From Duncaniella sp. (GTDB lineage Bacteria > Bacteroidota > Bacteroidia > Bacteroidales > Muribaculaceae), in NCBI GenBank assembly GCA_023664955.1, contig JAMPEV010000001.1:750962-814961 (forward strand): a DNA stretch of 64,000 nucleotides, in the 5' to 3' direction. The number at the start of each line of letters is the position of its first letter. The stretch's first letter is position 1. The notes below the pieces were generated by a model. The model had not been told where the DNA came from. It did no database searches and saw only the letters and a list, made by a program, of their open reading frames with translations. Of this stretch, positions 8,595 through 16,917 are shown piece by piece. The position numbers and the translations under genes were made by a program.

Positions 8595-8760
8595 GGCACT
8601 ATTGAAGAGCGAAGAGGCAAAAGAGATTCAGGTATTAAAGGATTTGGAAAAACAATTGGAGCGTAAGGAAAAACGCGAGCGTTGCTGCCACATCCTTATC
8701 TGCGCATTGGCACTCTTCTCAGTGGGAGCTTTCATAGCCGGACACTGCACGAAAAGATAG
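8593..8760 (+). CDS. Small membrane protein, 55 residues, unknown function
   Basis: MALLKSEEAKEIQVLKDLEK opens a charged helical segment (1-30, coiled-coil-like, ending KRERCC). A single hydrophobic helix (about 32-50, ILICALALFSVGAFIAG) follows, then HCTKR. This is the layout of a single-pass membrane protein with a cytoplasmic helix. It contains four Cys, two of them adjacent. A terminator follows at 8800-8850. No family was recognised. Support for it as a real gene: correct codon use, its own leader hairpin, and a terminator directly downstream. Confidence 0.6.
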   Translation: MALLKSEEAKEIQVLKDLEKQLERKEKRERCCHILICALALFSVGAFIAGHCTKR

Positions 8761-8799
8761 TAATTCCCCGACGGGGTGTCGCGGACATAGAAAGAATTT

Positions 8800-8850
8800 G
8801 TCATTCACAAGCATTGTTTCCTCAACGTTTGTGAATGACACATTTTTTTT
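8800..8850 (+). terminator. Rho-independent terminator after the small membrane protein
   Basis: GTCATTCACAA (8800-8810) pairs perfectly with TTGTGAATGAC (8829-8839), followed within 3 nt by eight T (8843-8850). Confidence 0.85.
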
Positions 8851-8859
8851 ATACCTTTG
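8828..8859 (+). promoter_or_regulatory. Promoter of the DUF3078 gene, nested in the terminator
   Basis: TTTG (8828-8831), 20 nt, TACCTTTG (8852-8859). The -33 box is part of the 3' arm of the preceding terminator. Predicted start is near 8863, leaving a leader of about 115 nt. Confidence 0.75.
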
Positions 8860-8977
8860 CCAAATATCCATTAACCCGATTTATGCTCTTTATATTAAGC
8901 CTTAGCAGAAATCTGTGCAGCATCCCATAAAAAGCATAAATCCGTTCATCATCATCACGTTTCCCAAAAGGTAAATT

Positions 8978-10420
8978 ATGAATTCCAAGCCGTCACTTTT
9001 ATTAGCCATCACTATGCTCACAGGGGGACTAACTTCTCTTGCCCAGTCGGAAGTGCGACTTCTCCCGAAAGAAATACGTCTTTTCAACATCCCCACACGC
9101 GCGGAAATCTATAATTATGTCCCGGTTGACTCACTTATCTTGCCCACGGACACCCTCTTAAATGACACCATCACCATTATCGACGGATTCCGAGTGTGGC
9201 CTGAATACGAGGATCCGCTCCCGGTAATCGAAGAGGTATATATAGAAGAGAAACCCATCCCGTTCAACTATTTCCGCCCCGTAGTGTTCGACAAGCTCCA
9301 TATCCTTGACTCCCTCAACATCGACAGCTACCGGCCCAGCTACGACCCGTCGGGATCCAATGCCTTCAAATGGCTTGACGATGACGCATTCCAATATGCC
9401 CTGATTCGCAAGGCTCGCCAATATTTCGTGCTCAACAGCCCCGGCGAAGTAGTGTACGTAGAATCTAAGCTCCCTGAGCCACCACGCAAATTCACAGCCA
9501 CAGTCGATCCGGAAACCGCCAAAATAGTCATCGCCGAAGCCCCCAAGGCCACCGATGCCCCAAAAGACAAAATCGAAGTGGAATATGAGCGCAAGCACTG
9601 GCTTAAGACGTTCAACGGCTCGCTCCAGTTCTCACAGGCATACGTGTCACCCAACTGGTATCAAGGCGGCAACAACAACTTGAACATGCTTGCCAACATC
9701 TACTATAATGTCAAGCTCAATCCCGCATTCCACCCCAACCTCCTCTTCGAGACCACATTCCAGTACAAGCTCGGTGTCAATAACGCCCCCGACGACAAGG
9801 TACATGATTACAACATATCCGACGACCTGTTCCAGTACAATATGCTCTTCGGTTATAAAGCGAGCAAACGTTGGTACTATTCAACCAATGTCACATTCAA
9901 AACTCAGCTCCTCAACAATTACCCGCCAAACTCCAATGAACTCAAAGCATCGTTCCTTTCACCCGGAGAGCTCAATGTCGGTGTCGGTATGACTTACAAC
10001 TACGTAAACCCCAAAAAGACGTTCAAATTTGACGCATCAATCTCCCCCGTGTCACTTAACATGAAGACATGTATCAACAAGGATATGGACGAGACAAAAT
10101 TCGGCATCAAAGAAGGCCGAAACCTGGTAACTGAGGTCGGTTCCAACGCAGAAGGCAAACTCACATGGGACATCTGCGACAACATCAACCTCCGCTCACG
10201 CCTATTCGTATTCTCTGATTACAGCTACATCCAGTCAGACTGGGAGAACACCATTTCATTCGCCATTAACCGCTTCCTCTCAACACAGATTTACGTACAC
10301 ATGCGTTACGATTCATCCACCCCGGCCGTCACCGACCGAGAGACAAAGTGGCACAAGTTCCAGCTCAAGGAAATCCTCTCATTCGGATTCGCCTATAACT
10401 TCAGCACGAAGAAGAGCTGA
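8978..10420 (+). CDS. DUF3078 outer-membrane beta-barrel protein
   Basis: 480 residues; signal peptide to about 22 (LTSLAQ). A periplasmic linker region (about 25-205) is rich in Pro, Asp and Tyr. The C-terminal half is built of aromatic beta-strands (FSQAYVSPNWYQGGNNNLN, WYYSTNVTFKTQLL), typical of the DUF3078 family of Bacteroidota outer-membrane proteins of unknown function. It has its own promoter. The next gene starts 28 bp downstream, so a small operon with the following two unknowns is possible. Confidence 0.85.
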   Translation: MNSKPSLLLAITMLTGGLTSLAQSEVRLLPKEIRLFNIPTRAEIYNYVPVDSLILPTDTLLNDTITIIDGFRVWPEYEDPLPVIEEVYIEEKPIPFNYFRPVVFDKLHILDSLNIDSYRPSYDPSGSNAFKWLDDDAFQYALIRKARQYFVLNSPGEVVYVESKLPEPPRKFTATVDPETAKIVIAEAPKATDAPKDKIEVEYERKHWLKTFNGSLQFSQAYVSPNWYQGGNNNLNMLANIYYNVKLNPAFHPNLLFETTFQYKLGVNNAPDDKVHDYNISDDLFQYNMLFGYKASKRWYYSTNVTFKTQLLNNYPPNSNELKASFLSPGELNVGVGMTYNYVNPKKTFKFDASISPVSLNMKTCINKDMDETKFGIKEGRNLVTEVGSNAEGKLTWDICDNINLRSRLFVFSDYSYIQSDWENTISFAINRFLSTQIYVHMRYDSSTPAVTDRETKWHKFQLKEILSFGFAYNFSTKKS

Positions 10421-10448
10421 GAAAGAGAACCTAACCCGCGAACCCGAT

Positions 10449-11183
10449 GTGGCGGATGGAATTAGCGACCCTTCGTTACTTAACATCAAGAGAATATCTA
10501 ACTTATCCATCTTCATAACATTGAAAACATCTCTCCATTCCATAATCTCCACCATCCGCACCCATTTGCAAGTGTGGATAGTAATTGCAGCGGCAGTCCT
10601 ACCTGTTGAATGGGCTGCTGCAGCTGTTACCGGAAGTACACTCTTAGACGACATCCCTAAAAAATCGGAAGTTATAAACGGTTACGAACTTGCCGACGTC
10701 AAGCAACGACTTGCCAATCTGCCGCTTCACATCGTAGAAGGGATATGGGAATTTGCCTCAGAGGGCACTCTCATGGCCATCGAAAGAGCTGATTACTCAC
10801 CTCGTAATCCGGGTTCAGCAGCCACGCTTTACCGCATGGTAGTGGTGAAAGGCGCAGACATGACCTTGCGACCCGGCACAGTAATGGGATACCTTTCCAC
10901 CACGTCGAAACGAGGAGTATATGATGCGAGGATATTCACCTCCCGCAACGATGACGGCACAGAACTATCGTCGCCAAAACGCTACACCATCTCACTTACC
11001 GATGAAGACTCACGTCTCACCATTAAAGAGTATGGCAAAAAATTAATATTCAATTGGTGGCGTCTGCTCCCGTATATGTACCGCTTCGTGCTGTCCAGGC
11101 GAGAAAATCGTCCTCCCGACATGGAAGGATGCGTGCGATTATTCCCAGAACCTGCTATCCCCTTAGAGCCGAGATACCTATGA
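10449..11183 (+). CDS. Unrecognised exported protein
   Basis: Up to 244 residues from a GTG at 10449. A TTG at 10521 gives a more natural signal peptide (MKTSLHSIISTIRTHLQVWI followed by VIAAAVLPVEWAAA), and the real start may be there. The mature part carries IVEGIWEFASEGTLMAIER and a VVKGADMTLRPGTVMGYL stretch, suggestive of a beta-sandwich or lipocalin-like fold, but I do not recognise the family. It overlaps the next gene by 4 nt (ATGA), so the two are co-translated. Confidence 0.7.
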   Translation: MADGISDPSLLNIKRISNLSIFITLKTSLHSIISTIRTHLQVWIVIAAAVLPVEWAAAAVTGSTLLDDIPKKSEVINGYELADVKQRLANLPLHIVEGIWEFASEGTLMAIERADYSPRNPGSAATLYRMVVVKGADMTLRPGTVMGYLSTTSKRGVYDARIFTSRNDDGTELSSPKRYTISLTDEDSRLTIKEYGKKLIFNWWRLLPYMYRFVLSRRENRPPDMEGCVRLFPEPAIPLEPRYL

Positions 11184-11704
11184 AAACGCCCTCTGGAAAA
11201 AATTTCGGCAATCTGGCCATACGTTCACTATTTGTTTGCATGGCACTGATTTTTATCAGCTTAAACAGTTGGAGCGATGACACTCGCCGTGGCAAACTGA
11301 AACCCAAGCCAAAAGTCACCTCCGCTGATACCATCACAATCGCATCCCCTTTCGACACCATAGTCGCACCTTCGGCGGAATTAGTGACTCTGTCAGGTTA
11401 TGACAAACCGCTCCGCGCTACCGCGGAGACAATGTTTGTCACCAATCGCCTACAGGCCGGCATCGTCAGTCTTTCGCTCAACATCTCCTACTACGACATG
11501 GAAGGTCATCAGCTTCACCAGCGTGACGTGGAGGTGAGAAATAGCATACCAGCTGGAGCGACGCGACAAATAAAGATAAAATCTTGGGACTCACAGAAAT
11601 CATTTTACTATCATCTTGGGCAGCGTCCACGCGTCGATGCTGTCACGCCTTACAAAGTCAATTGTGCCGTGAACAGTTGCGTGGTCGATAACGTTAAACA
11701 ATAG
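11180..11704 (+). CDS. Unrecognised exported protein, coupled to the upstream gene
   Basis: 174 residues from the ATG that overlaps the preceding stop codon (ATGA). Residues 14-32 form a hydrophobic signal or anchor (IRSLFVCMALIFISLNSW). The rest is beta-rich (LSLNISYYDMEGHQLHQRDV...), with two Cys near the C-terminus (CAVNSC) that could pair. No family recognised. Translational coupling suggests that it works with the protein encoded just upstream, in the envelope. Confidence 0.75.
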   Translation: MKTPSGKNFGNLAIRSLFVCMALIFISLNSWSDDTRRGKLKPKPKVTSADTITIASPFDTIVAPSAELVTLSGYDKPLRATAETMFVTNRLQAGIVSLSLNISYYDMEGHQLHQRDVEVRNSIPAGATRQIKIKSWDSQKSFYYHLGQRPRVDAVTPYKVNCAVNSCVVDNVKQ

Positions 11705-11762
11705 GTTGTAAATAAATGTGAAAATTTATTCATCATTGATAAAAACATAATAACAAAAGAAA

Positions 11763-12089
11763 ATGACAGAATATTTAGCCGAATATCATCTATTAGGACT
11801 TACAATAGGGATATGCACATTTCTTATAATAGGCATCTTTCATCCATTAGTTATCAAAAGTGAATACCACTTCGGCACAGGGTGCTGGTGGTGGTTTCTC
11901 ATAGCCGGAATCGGCGGTGTGATAGCCTCACTCTATGTTGCCGATGTACTATGGTCATCACTACTCGGTGTATTCTCATTCTCATCATTTTGGTCAATCG
12001 GAGAAATATTTGAGCAACGCCGCCGCGTGGAGCGTGGCTGGTTTCCAAAAAAGCCATCACGGGAGATGCAAGTTTCACCTGAAGAATAA
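11763..12089 (+). CDS. DUF4491 small membrane protein
   Basis: 108 residues with three hydrophobic segments (about 8-30, 40-58, 62-78). The pattern FLIIGIFHPLVIKSEYHFGT, CWWWFLIAGI, LLGVFSFSSFWSIGEIFEQ, RGWFPKKP is the signature of DUF4491, a Bacteroidota inner-membrane family of unknown function. Length is typical. Confidence 0.85.
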   Translation: MTEYLAEYHLLGLTIGICTFLIIGIFHPLVIKSEYHFGTGCWWWFLIAGIGGVIASLYVADVLWSSLLGVFSFSSFWSIGEIFEQRRRVERGWFPKKPSREMQVSPEE

Positions 12090-12197
12090 GATGGTTCATC
12101 ACACTTTCAATTCATAACATATCGCGTTCCACAGAGGAAAAACCGACCATAAAATCAGTAATAGAGAATAAAATTAGTGTTAATATATGTTTAATAG

Positions 12198-12229
12198 TTT
12201 GGGATTCTCAGCGGTTAGGGCTACCTTTG
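12198..12229 (+). promoter_or_regulatory. Promoter of the FadL-type porin
   Basis: TTTG (12198-12201), 20 nt, TACCTTTG (12222-12229). Predicted start near 12233, with a leader of about 65 nt to the ATG at 12298. The remaining gap from 12090 shows no gene. Confidence 0.8.
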
Positions 12230-12297
12230 TGACGTTTTTAATCCCCGGGTAAGAATACCGTGGAGGTATCACTTGTCCGTAGAAAATTTTTCATCAT

Positions 12298-13698
12298 ATG
12301 AATAAACTAATCATCTCCGCCTTCGCATTGGTCCTTTCAGTAGGCACAGCAATGGCTGAAGGCTACCAAGTCAATTCATTATCGGCTAAGCAATTAGGCA
12401 TGGGGCACACAGGTGTGGCTCTAAAGCTTGGCGCCGAAAGTATGTTTTTCAACCCCGCCGGAATGGCCTACATGGACAAAACACTTGACCTCTCAGGCGC
12501 ATTTACCGCAATAATCCCTACAGCAACAGCCACCCTACCCGATGGCAAGAAATATGAGACAGACTGCGACCCCGCCACTCCTATTGGCGCCCATGCGGCA
12601 TTCTCAATCTACGATAATCTCAAAGCCGGTGTGTCGTTCTACACACCTTACGGTTCGTCAATCAACTGGACCGACAATTGGCCCGGGGCCGTGCTCAATC
12701 AAAATGTTAAATTAAAGGTATTCACCATACAGCCCACTTTGTCATGGGCTATTACGCCTAAATTCTCTATTGGTGTCGGCGCGATGGTAACTTGGGCCAC
12801 CGTGGATCTTAACAAGGGACTTGTTTCCGCAGCGACCGCCGACAAGGCAATCGGAGTGTTCAAATCACTTGGTCTCCTCCCATCAGGCTTAGATTTCCAG
12901 CCTTACGGAGACACCACTCCGGCATCAGTCAACCTTAACGGTAAAACAGGGATCAAAGTGGGACTCAACATCGGTGCAATGTACAATATCACTGACCAGC
13001 TCACCGCCGGTGCATCACTCCGCACACAGATGGGCATGCGTGTGAAAGCCGGTGACGCATCTGTAAGATATGCCAACGCACTCGCACAGCAGGTGCTTGG
13101 TGGTACTCTCGACCTTCTCAACGAAGCCAATTTCACCGCCGAAATGCCTGCACCATGGGTGATGAGCCTTGGATTGTCATACAAACCCATCAAAGCTCTC
13201 ACACTTGCCTTTGACGCTCGTCTTACTGGTTGGCACGCTTACAAACAACTCGACATCGAATTCCTCAGCGAGCAGCTTACCCCCTACAATCAGAACATAG
13301 AGAAGAAATACAAAAACTCTTGGTGTTACTCACTGGGAGCGCAATACGCAGTAACCGACCGTTTTGACGCACGCCTCGGATTAATGATCGATACCACGCC
13401 TGTCAACAAAGATTATTACAACCCCGAAACCCCCGGTATGACCAAAGTTGAACCCACAGTCGGACTCTCATTCCGTCCCATCCCCTCACTCTCTATCGAC
13501 CTGGCATTCATGTATGTAGCAGGACTCGGCGTTGATAACGCCAAGTGCGATTATCCCGACCTGCTGGGCGCACAAATGTACCAGCAACTCGGTGCAACCT
13601 CCGCCCAAGCCCTTGGTTTCCAAACCACCGGCACATTCACAGCTGACTACAAACTTCATGCCTTCGTCCCCTCAATCGGTATCAGCTACTCATTCTAA
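12298..13698 (+). CDS. FadL/OmpP1-type outer-membrane transporter
   Basis: 466 residues; signal peptide MNKLIISAFALVLSVGTAMA, mature EGYQVNSLSAKQLGMGHTGVA. The N-terminal hatch motif and the SMFFNPAGMA stretch (the NPA signature) identify the FadL/TodX/OmpP1 family, 14-stranded barrels that import long-chain fatty acids or other hydrophobic compounds. It ends in GISYSF, an aromatic outer-membrane insertion signal. It is transcribed alone from 12198-12229 and ends at a hairpin (13724-13755). The substrate cannot be told from sequence. Confidence 0.92.
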   Translation: MNKLIISAFALVLSVGTAMAEGYQVNSLSAKQLGMGHTGVALKLGAESMFFNPAGMAYMDKTLDLSGAFTAIIPTATATLPDGKKYETDCDPATPIGAHAAFSIYDNLKAGVSFYTPYGSSINWTDNWPGAVLNQNVKLKVFTIQPTLSWAITPKFSIGVGAMVTWATVDLNKGLVSAATADKAIGVFKSLGLLPSGLDFQPYGDTTPASVNLNGKTGIKVGLNIGAMYNITDQLTAGASLRTQMGMRVKAGDASVRYANALAQQVLGGTLDLLNEANFTAEMPAPWVMSLGLSYKPIKALTLAFDARLTGWHAYKQLDIEFLSEQLTPYNQNIEKKYKNSWCYSLGAQYAVTDRFDARLGLMIDTTPVNKDYYNPETPGMTKVEPTVGLSFRPIPSLSIDLAFMYVAGLGVDNAKCDYPDLLGAQMYQQLGATSAQALGFQTTGTFTADYKLHAFVPSIGISYSF

Positions 13699-13723
13699 CA
13701 TACTTTGTTTAAAGATATCTCTG

Positions 13724-13755
13724 CCCCTTGCATCATCTAGCTGATGACGCAGGGG
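13724..13755 (+). terminator. Terminator-like hairpin after the FadL-type gene
   Basis: CCCC...GC.TCATC pairs with GATGA.GC..GGGG around a 5-nt loop (TAGCT), followed by the weak T stretch TATTTCG. A second hairpin, AATCCACC/GGTGGATT, lies at 13780-13803. The rest of the gap to 14070 is AT-rich and shows no credible gene. Confidence 0.6.
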
Positions 13756-14070
13756 TATTTCGTATCTGAAAGGTTGGGAAATCCACCACGAGTGCGGTGG
13801 ATTTTGTGCAAAATTTCAATTAATTAAAATTTTTCTATGATTTGCAAAATTCATCCATTATTTTTATTGTTTGCTTTCGTTTTACCTCATGTTCTGAGAA
13901 TATGATTTTTAACGAACCATACAAAGAAAATGCATCCACAATCGTGGAGTCGAAAGAACTTATCGCAATTAGGAACCATATTATGGTTCTTATGGTCTTT
14001 AAGGACTTTAAAGCGTCAAATTATTCTAAACTTCTTATCTCCTTCCCATGAAAAAATTTGCCAGTTGTCA

Positions 14071-14101
14071 ATTGCCAATTGTCATTTGTTTTCTATCTTT
14101 G
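14071..14101 (+). promoter_or_regulatory. Promoter of the RecD2-like helicase gene
   Basis: ATTG (14071-14074), 19 nt, TATCTTTG (14094-14101). The start codon at 14106 lies only 5 nt after the -7 box, where transcription should begin, so the mRNA may be leaderless. Confidence 0.65.
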
Positions 14102-14105
14102 CGGT

Positions 14106-15524
14106 ATGACAGTCGGAGAATTCGCAGAATTGGTGAAAAGCAAGCTGCCCTACAAGCCTAATGACCAACAGGAGCAGCTTATCGCTGCATTGTCGCGTTT
14201 TTGCTCGTCGTCCACGCCCAGCGATTCTGTATTCATTGTCAATGGATATGCCGGCACCGGGAAAACATCTCTGACAGGAGCCTTAGTAAAGGCTCTCGAA
14301 GAAGTGGGTCGTCCCGTAGTGCTCCTTGCTCCCACCGGACGTGCCGCAAAAGTGTTCAGTGCCCACTCCGGTCACCCGGCCAGCACAATTCATCGCAAGA
14401 TTTACCGCGGGCCTACCGGCGATTTGACAGCCGGCTGCGCAATGATGCAGCGCAACAGCCTCGAAAACGCAGTTTTCATCGTTGACGAAGCATCGATGAT
14501 CGGCGACAATGAAACCACCGAAGGGATGACAGTGGGCAGCGGCCTTTTGGAGGACCTTTTGGAATACGTTTTTACCGGTGACAACTGCCGTCTTATATTC
14601 CTCGGCGATGTGGCCCAGCTACCGCCCGTAGGAAGCACCGAAAGCCCCGCAATGTATCCTAAACGATTCAAGGAATTGGGGCTACACGTGTCACGCGCAG
14701 TACTCACCGACACCGTCAGGCAAGCTCATAATTCGGGAATACTACGGAACGCCACCTGGCTTCGCCGCGCCATGCTGATGGACCCACTGCCCTCCCCGCA
14801 GCTGATTACCAGCGGCTTCAACGATGTCCACCGTCTTACCGGCGACGATGTGCTCGATACCATTTCGCGCTGCTATCGTGATGACGGTCCCGGGGAAACT
14901 ATCATCATCACTCGCTCCAATCGCCGTGCCACTGCCTTCAACCTCGGCATCCGCTCGCAAATCCTTGAGAGTGAAGAGGAACTCTGTAAAGGCGAACGAC
15001 TCTTAGTGGCCAAGAACAATTACGTGTGGTCGGCAAAGATTAAAGAATTGGATTTCATCGCCAATGGGGATGTGGCTGTAGTTAAAGAGATTCACGGCAC
15101 TGAGTATAAATATGACTTCCGATTTGCAAACGTTACGCTCAACCTCCCGGACAAGGATGTGGAGGTGGAATGCAAGATTTTCCTTGACACGCTAACCGAT
15201 GAGAGCGCATCGCTTTCGCGCGAGAACATGCAGAGGCTCGCAGAAGCCTGCATGATGGACCCGGATGAATTTGCCCCGGAAGTACCTTACGGAACCCGCC
15301 TCCGGAAGCTCCGTAACAACCCCTACTTCAACGCCCTGCAAGTGAAATACGCCTATGCCGTAACCTGCCATAAAGCCCAGGGAGCGCAGTGGCGCAACGT
15401 GATAATTGACTTAGGAGGTATACCCCCTGAATCGCAAGGAATCGACTTCTACCGCTGGCTTTACACTGCCACCTCACGTGCCACACGCCACCTCTACTAC
15501 CTCAATCCCCCGGAGGACGACTAA
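14106..15524 (+). CDS. RecD2-like superfamily 1 DNA helicase
   Basis: 472 residues from ATG 14106; an ATG 48 nt upstream would give an unlikely extension that overlaps the promoter. Walker A NGYAGTGKTS (46-55), motif Ia LLAPTGRAAK (73-82), Walker B VDEASM (126-131), motif III GDVAQLPPVG, and the C-terminal UvrD_C_2-type motifs VTCHKAQGAQW and LYTATSRA are all in place. It is a short RecD2/Pif1-like ATPase without the long N-terminal region of true RecD2 (usually over 700 residues). Probable role: DNA unwinding in repair or recombination. It stands alone with its own promoter. Confidence 0.88.
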   Translation: MTVGEFAELVKSKLPYKPNDQQEQLIAALSRFCSSSTPSDSVFIVNGYAGTGKTSLTGALVKALEEVGRPVVLLAPTGRAAKVFSAHSGHPASTIHRKIYRGPTGDLTAGCAMMQRNSLENAVFIVDEASMIGDNETTEGMTVGSGLLEDLLEYVFTGDNCRLIFLGDVAQLPPVGSTESPAMYPKRFKELGLHVSRAVLTDTVRQAHNSGILRNATWLRRAMLMDPLPSPQLITSGFNDVHRLTGDDVLDTISRCYRDDGPGETIIITRSNRRATAFNLGIRSQILESEEELCKGERLLVAKNNYVWSAKIKELDFIANGDVAVVKEIHGTEYKYDFRFANVTLNLPDKDVEVECKIFLDTLTDESASLSRENMQRLAEACMMDPDEFAPEVPYGTRLRKLRNNPYFNALQVKYAYAVTCHKAQGAQWRNVIIDLGGIPPESQGIDFYRWLYTATSRATRHLYYLNPPEDD

Positions 15525-15586
15525 TCCCCATCCACCACCCCACCTACCCCTCCCAAGAATCAATAACCTAACACACGAATCCGATA

Positions 15587-16021
15587 ATGAACTTAACATT
15601 TGGAGAAGTGAAAAATATTGAACTTTTTATTAGACTAAAATATCTTACATCTGTTCAAAATCCAGCTCTTTCAGAACAGCAAGACTTCGGGCGATTTACG
15701 GATTCATTGATCTATAAGCATGGTAATCCGCAGTTATCAAACGCATTGAACCACAAGGTCACAGCAATGGCTAACTTCATGCGTGATTTCACTATCAGCT
15801 GTGAGTATAACTACATGCATAACGCCATTTTTGATATCGCGGGCTTGGGTAACGGAATGCGACCTGATGGAATGGACGGATACTATGTGGCATATCAGTA
15901 TCAAAACGGCAAATCTTCATCTGTGAAAGCCAACATTACGTATACTAAATCATTCAATTTTGGATTGACTGTGTCGGCAACCGGATCGATAAGCCGGGAA
16001 AAAGCGACAAATGTGAGATAG
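15587..16021 (+). pseudogene. Remnant of an outer-membrane beta-barrel (TonB-receptor-like) gene
   Basis: 144 codons with the pattern RLKYLTSVQNP, YKHGNPQLSNALNHKVTAMANF, FTISCEYNYMHNAIFDI, which matches an internal part of OMP_b-brl_3/TonB-dependent receptor barrels (the GNP.L....H.V.... strand repeat). There is no signal peptide, no plug domain and no C-terminal aromatic strand. It stops shortly before the pseudokinase promoter. I read it as a decayed fragment of a protein of 700 residues or more. A stand-alone small protein is less likely. Confidence 0.6.
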
Positions 16022-16036
16022 TTTGAAAAAAATGTG

Positions 16037-16044
16037 TAACTTTG
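16037..16044 (+). promoter_or_regulatory. -7 box upstream of the pseudokinase gene
   Basis: TAACTTTG at 16037-16044; no good TTTG at the right distance (TGTG at 16012-16015, 21-nt spacer). Expected start near 16048, about 50 nt before the ATG. Confidence 0.5.
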
Positions 16045-16098
16045 TAGCTGAATGTAACCTGATTTTTGGGAAATCAGCATATAAATCATAACCGACTA

Positions 16099-16875
16099 AT
16101 GGACAATTCATCATCAGCGACGCCGAAAGATAGTGTGCAAAAATGGACCGAGATAGAGCATCTCCCCGAATGGGATGAGGAGTTCTATCATGTCTACACC
16201 GCCAAAAAGTATGGCAAATGGCTCATGCTCAAAACCCTGCGCCCTGAACTCAAGGACGTGCCTGAGTATGAGGAGATGATAGCAAAGGAATTTGAAGTGC
16301 GCTACAACCTCGCCCATCCTCACATCATTATGATAAATGACTTCGAGGAGGTACCCGGTCTTGGAATGTGCATTATCACCGATGACGTTTACGGCGATTC
16401 CTTAGCCAAGCTCATAAAAGAAGGAAAAGTCACTGAAGAGCATATCGAAAAGCTTAAACACCAACTCGTCGATGCTCTCGACTATATCCAGACCAACCAT
16501 CTCGTGCACTATCCTATTACCCCGTCAAGAATAATTTTCACTGAAAACGTGGGAAATCTCAAACTAATCGACGTGGGCTTCGACCAGAAAAGCCATCTCA
16601 CCCCCGCCGATGCATCACAGGACATTTATGACTACGGCAAAGTGCTGAAAGAGGCTCTCAACGCAGTGGAGACACCTCACCCATCGCTGCGCCACGTGGC
16701 CGAGAGATGTATGAATCCCAATGCGGAGAAACGTTTCAGTGACATCGCAGCCCTACGCCTTGCACTGGCCGAGCGCCACTCCAACGCAATCTACATTGCC
16801 ATAATAGCTTTCCTCGTCATAATGATGGGAATACTCCTCTGGCTCAATTCCTCCTATCGCCCTCTCCCTGCATGA
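16099..16875 (+). CDS. Membrane-anchored protein-kinase-like protein (predicted pseudokinase)
   Basis: 258 residues from ATG 16099. The fold landmarks of a Ser/Thr kinase are visible: K45 (LMLK), the alpha-C Glu E64, and D158 in DVG (DFG position). The catalytic loop, however, reads HYPITPSRII (137-146) where active kinases have HRDLKPxN: the catalytic Asp is Pro139, and the Lys and Asn are lost. The Gly-rich loop is also missing. A single transmembrane helix (about 230-250) at the C-terminus puts the domain in the cytoplasm with a short outside tail. It probably acts as a binding or scaffold module; the partner is unknown. The GNAT-like gene follows 42 bp downstream. Confidence 0.8.
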   Translation: MDNSSSATPKDSVQKWTEIEHLPEWDEEFYHVYTAKKYGKWLMLKTLRPELKDVPEYEEMIAKEFEVRYNLAHPHIIMINDFEEVPGLGMCIITDDVYGDSLAKLIKEGKVTEEHIEKLKHQLVDALDYIQTNHLVHYPITPSRIIFTENVGNLKLIDVGFDQKSHLTPADASQDIYDYGKVLKEALNAVETPHPSLRHVAERCMNPNAEKRFSDIAALRLALAERHSNAIYIAIIAFLVIMMGILLWLNSSYRPLPA

Positions 16876-16917
16876 CATATCCCATTGATGCGAAACCTGT
16901 AAGATAATTCATATACG

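Noticed and set aside
10379..10654. 91-codon minus-strand frame
   Set aside because: Antisense to the DUF3078 gene end and the next gene; no family pattern.
13842..14051. 69-codon plus-strand frame
   Set aside because: AT-rich, no family pattern, sits in a gap with hairpins and the promoter of the helicase gene.
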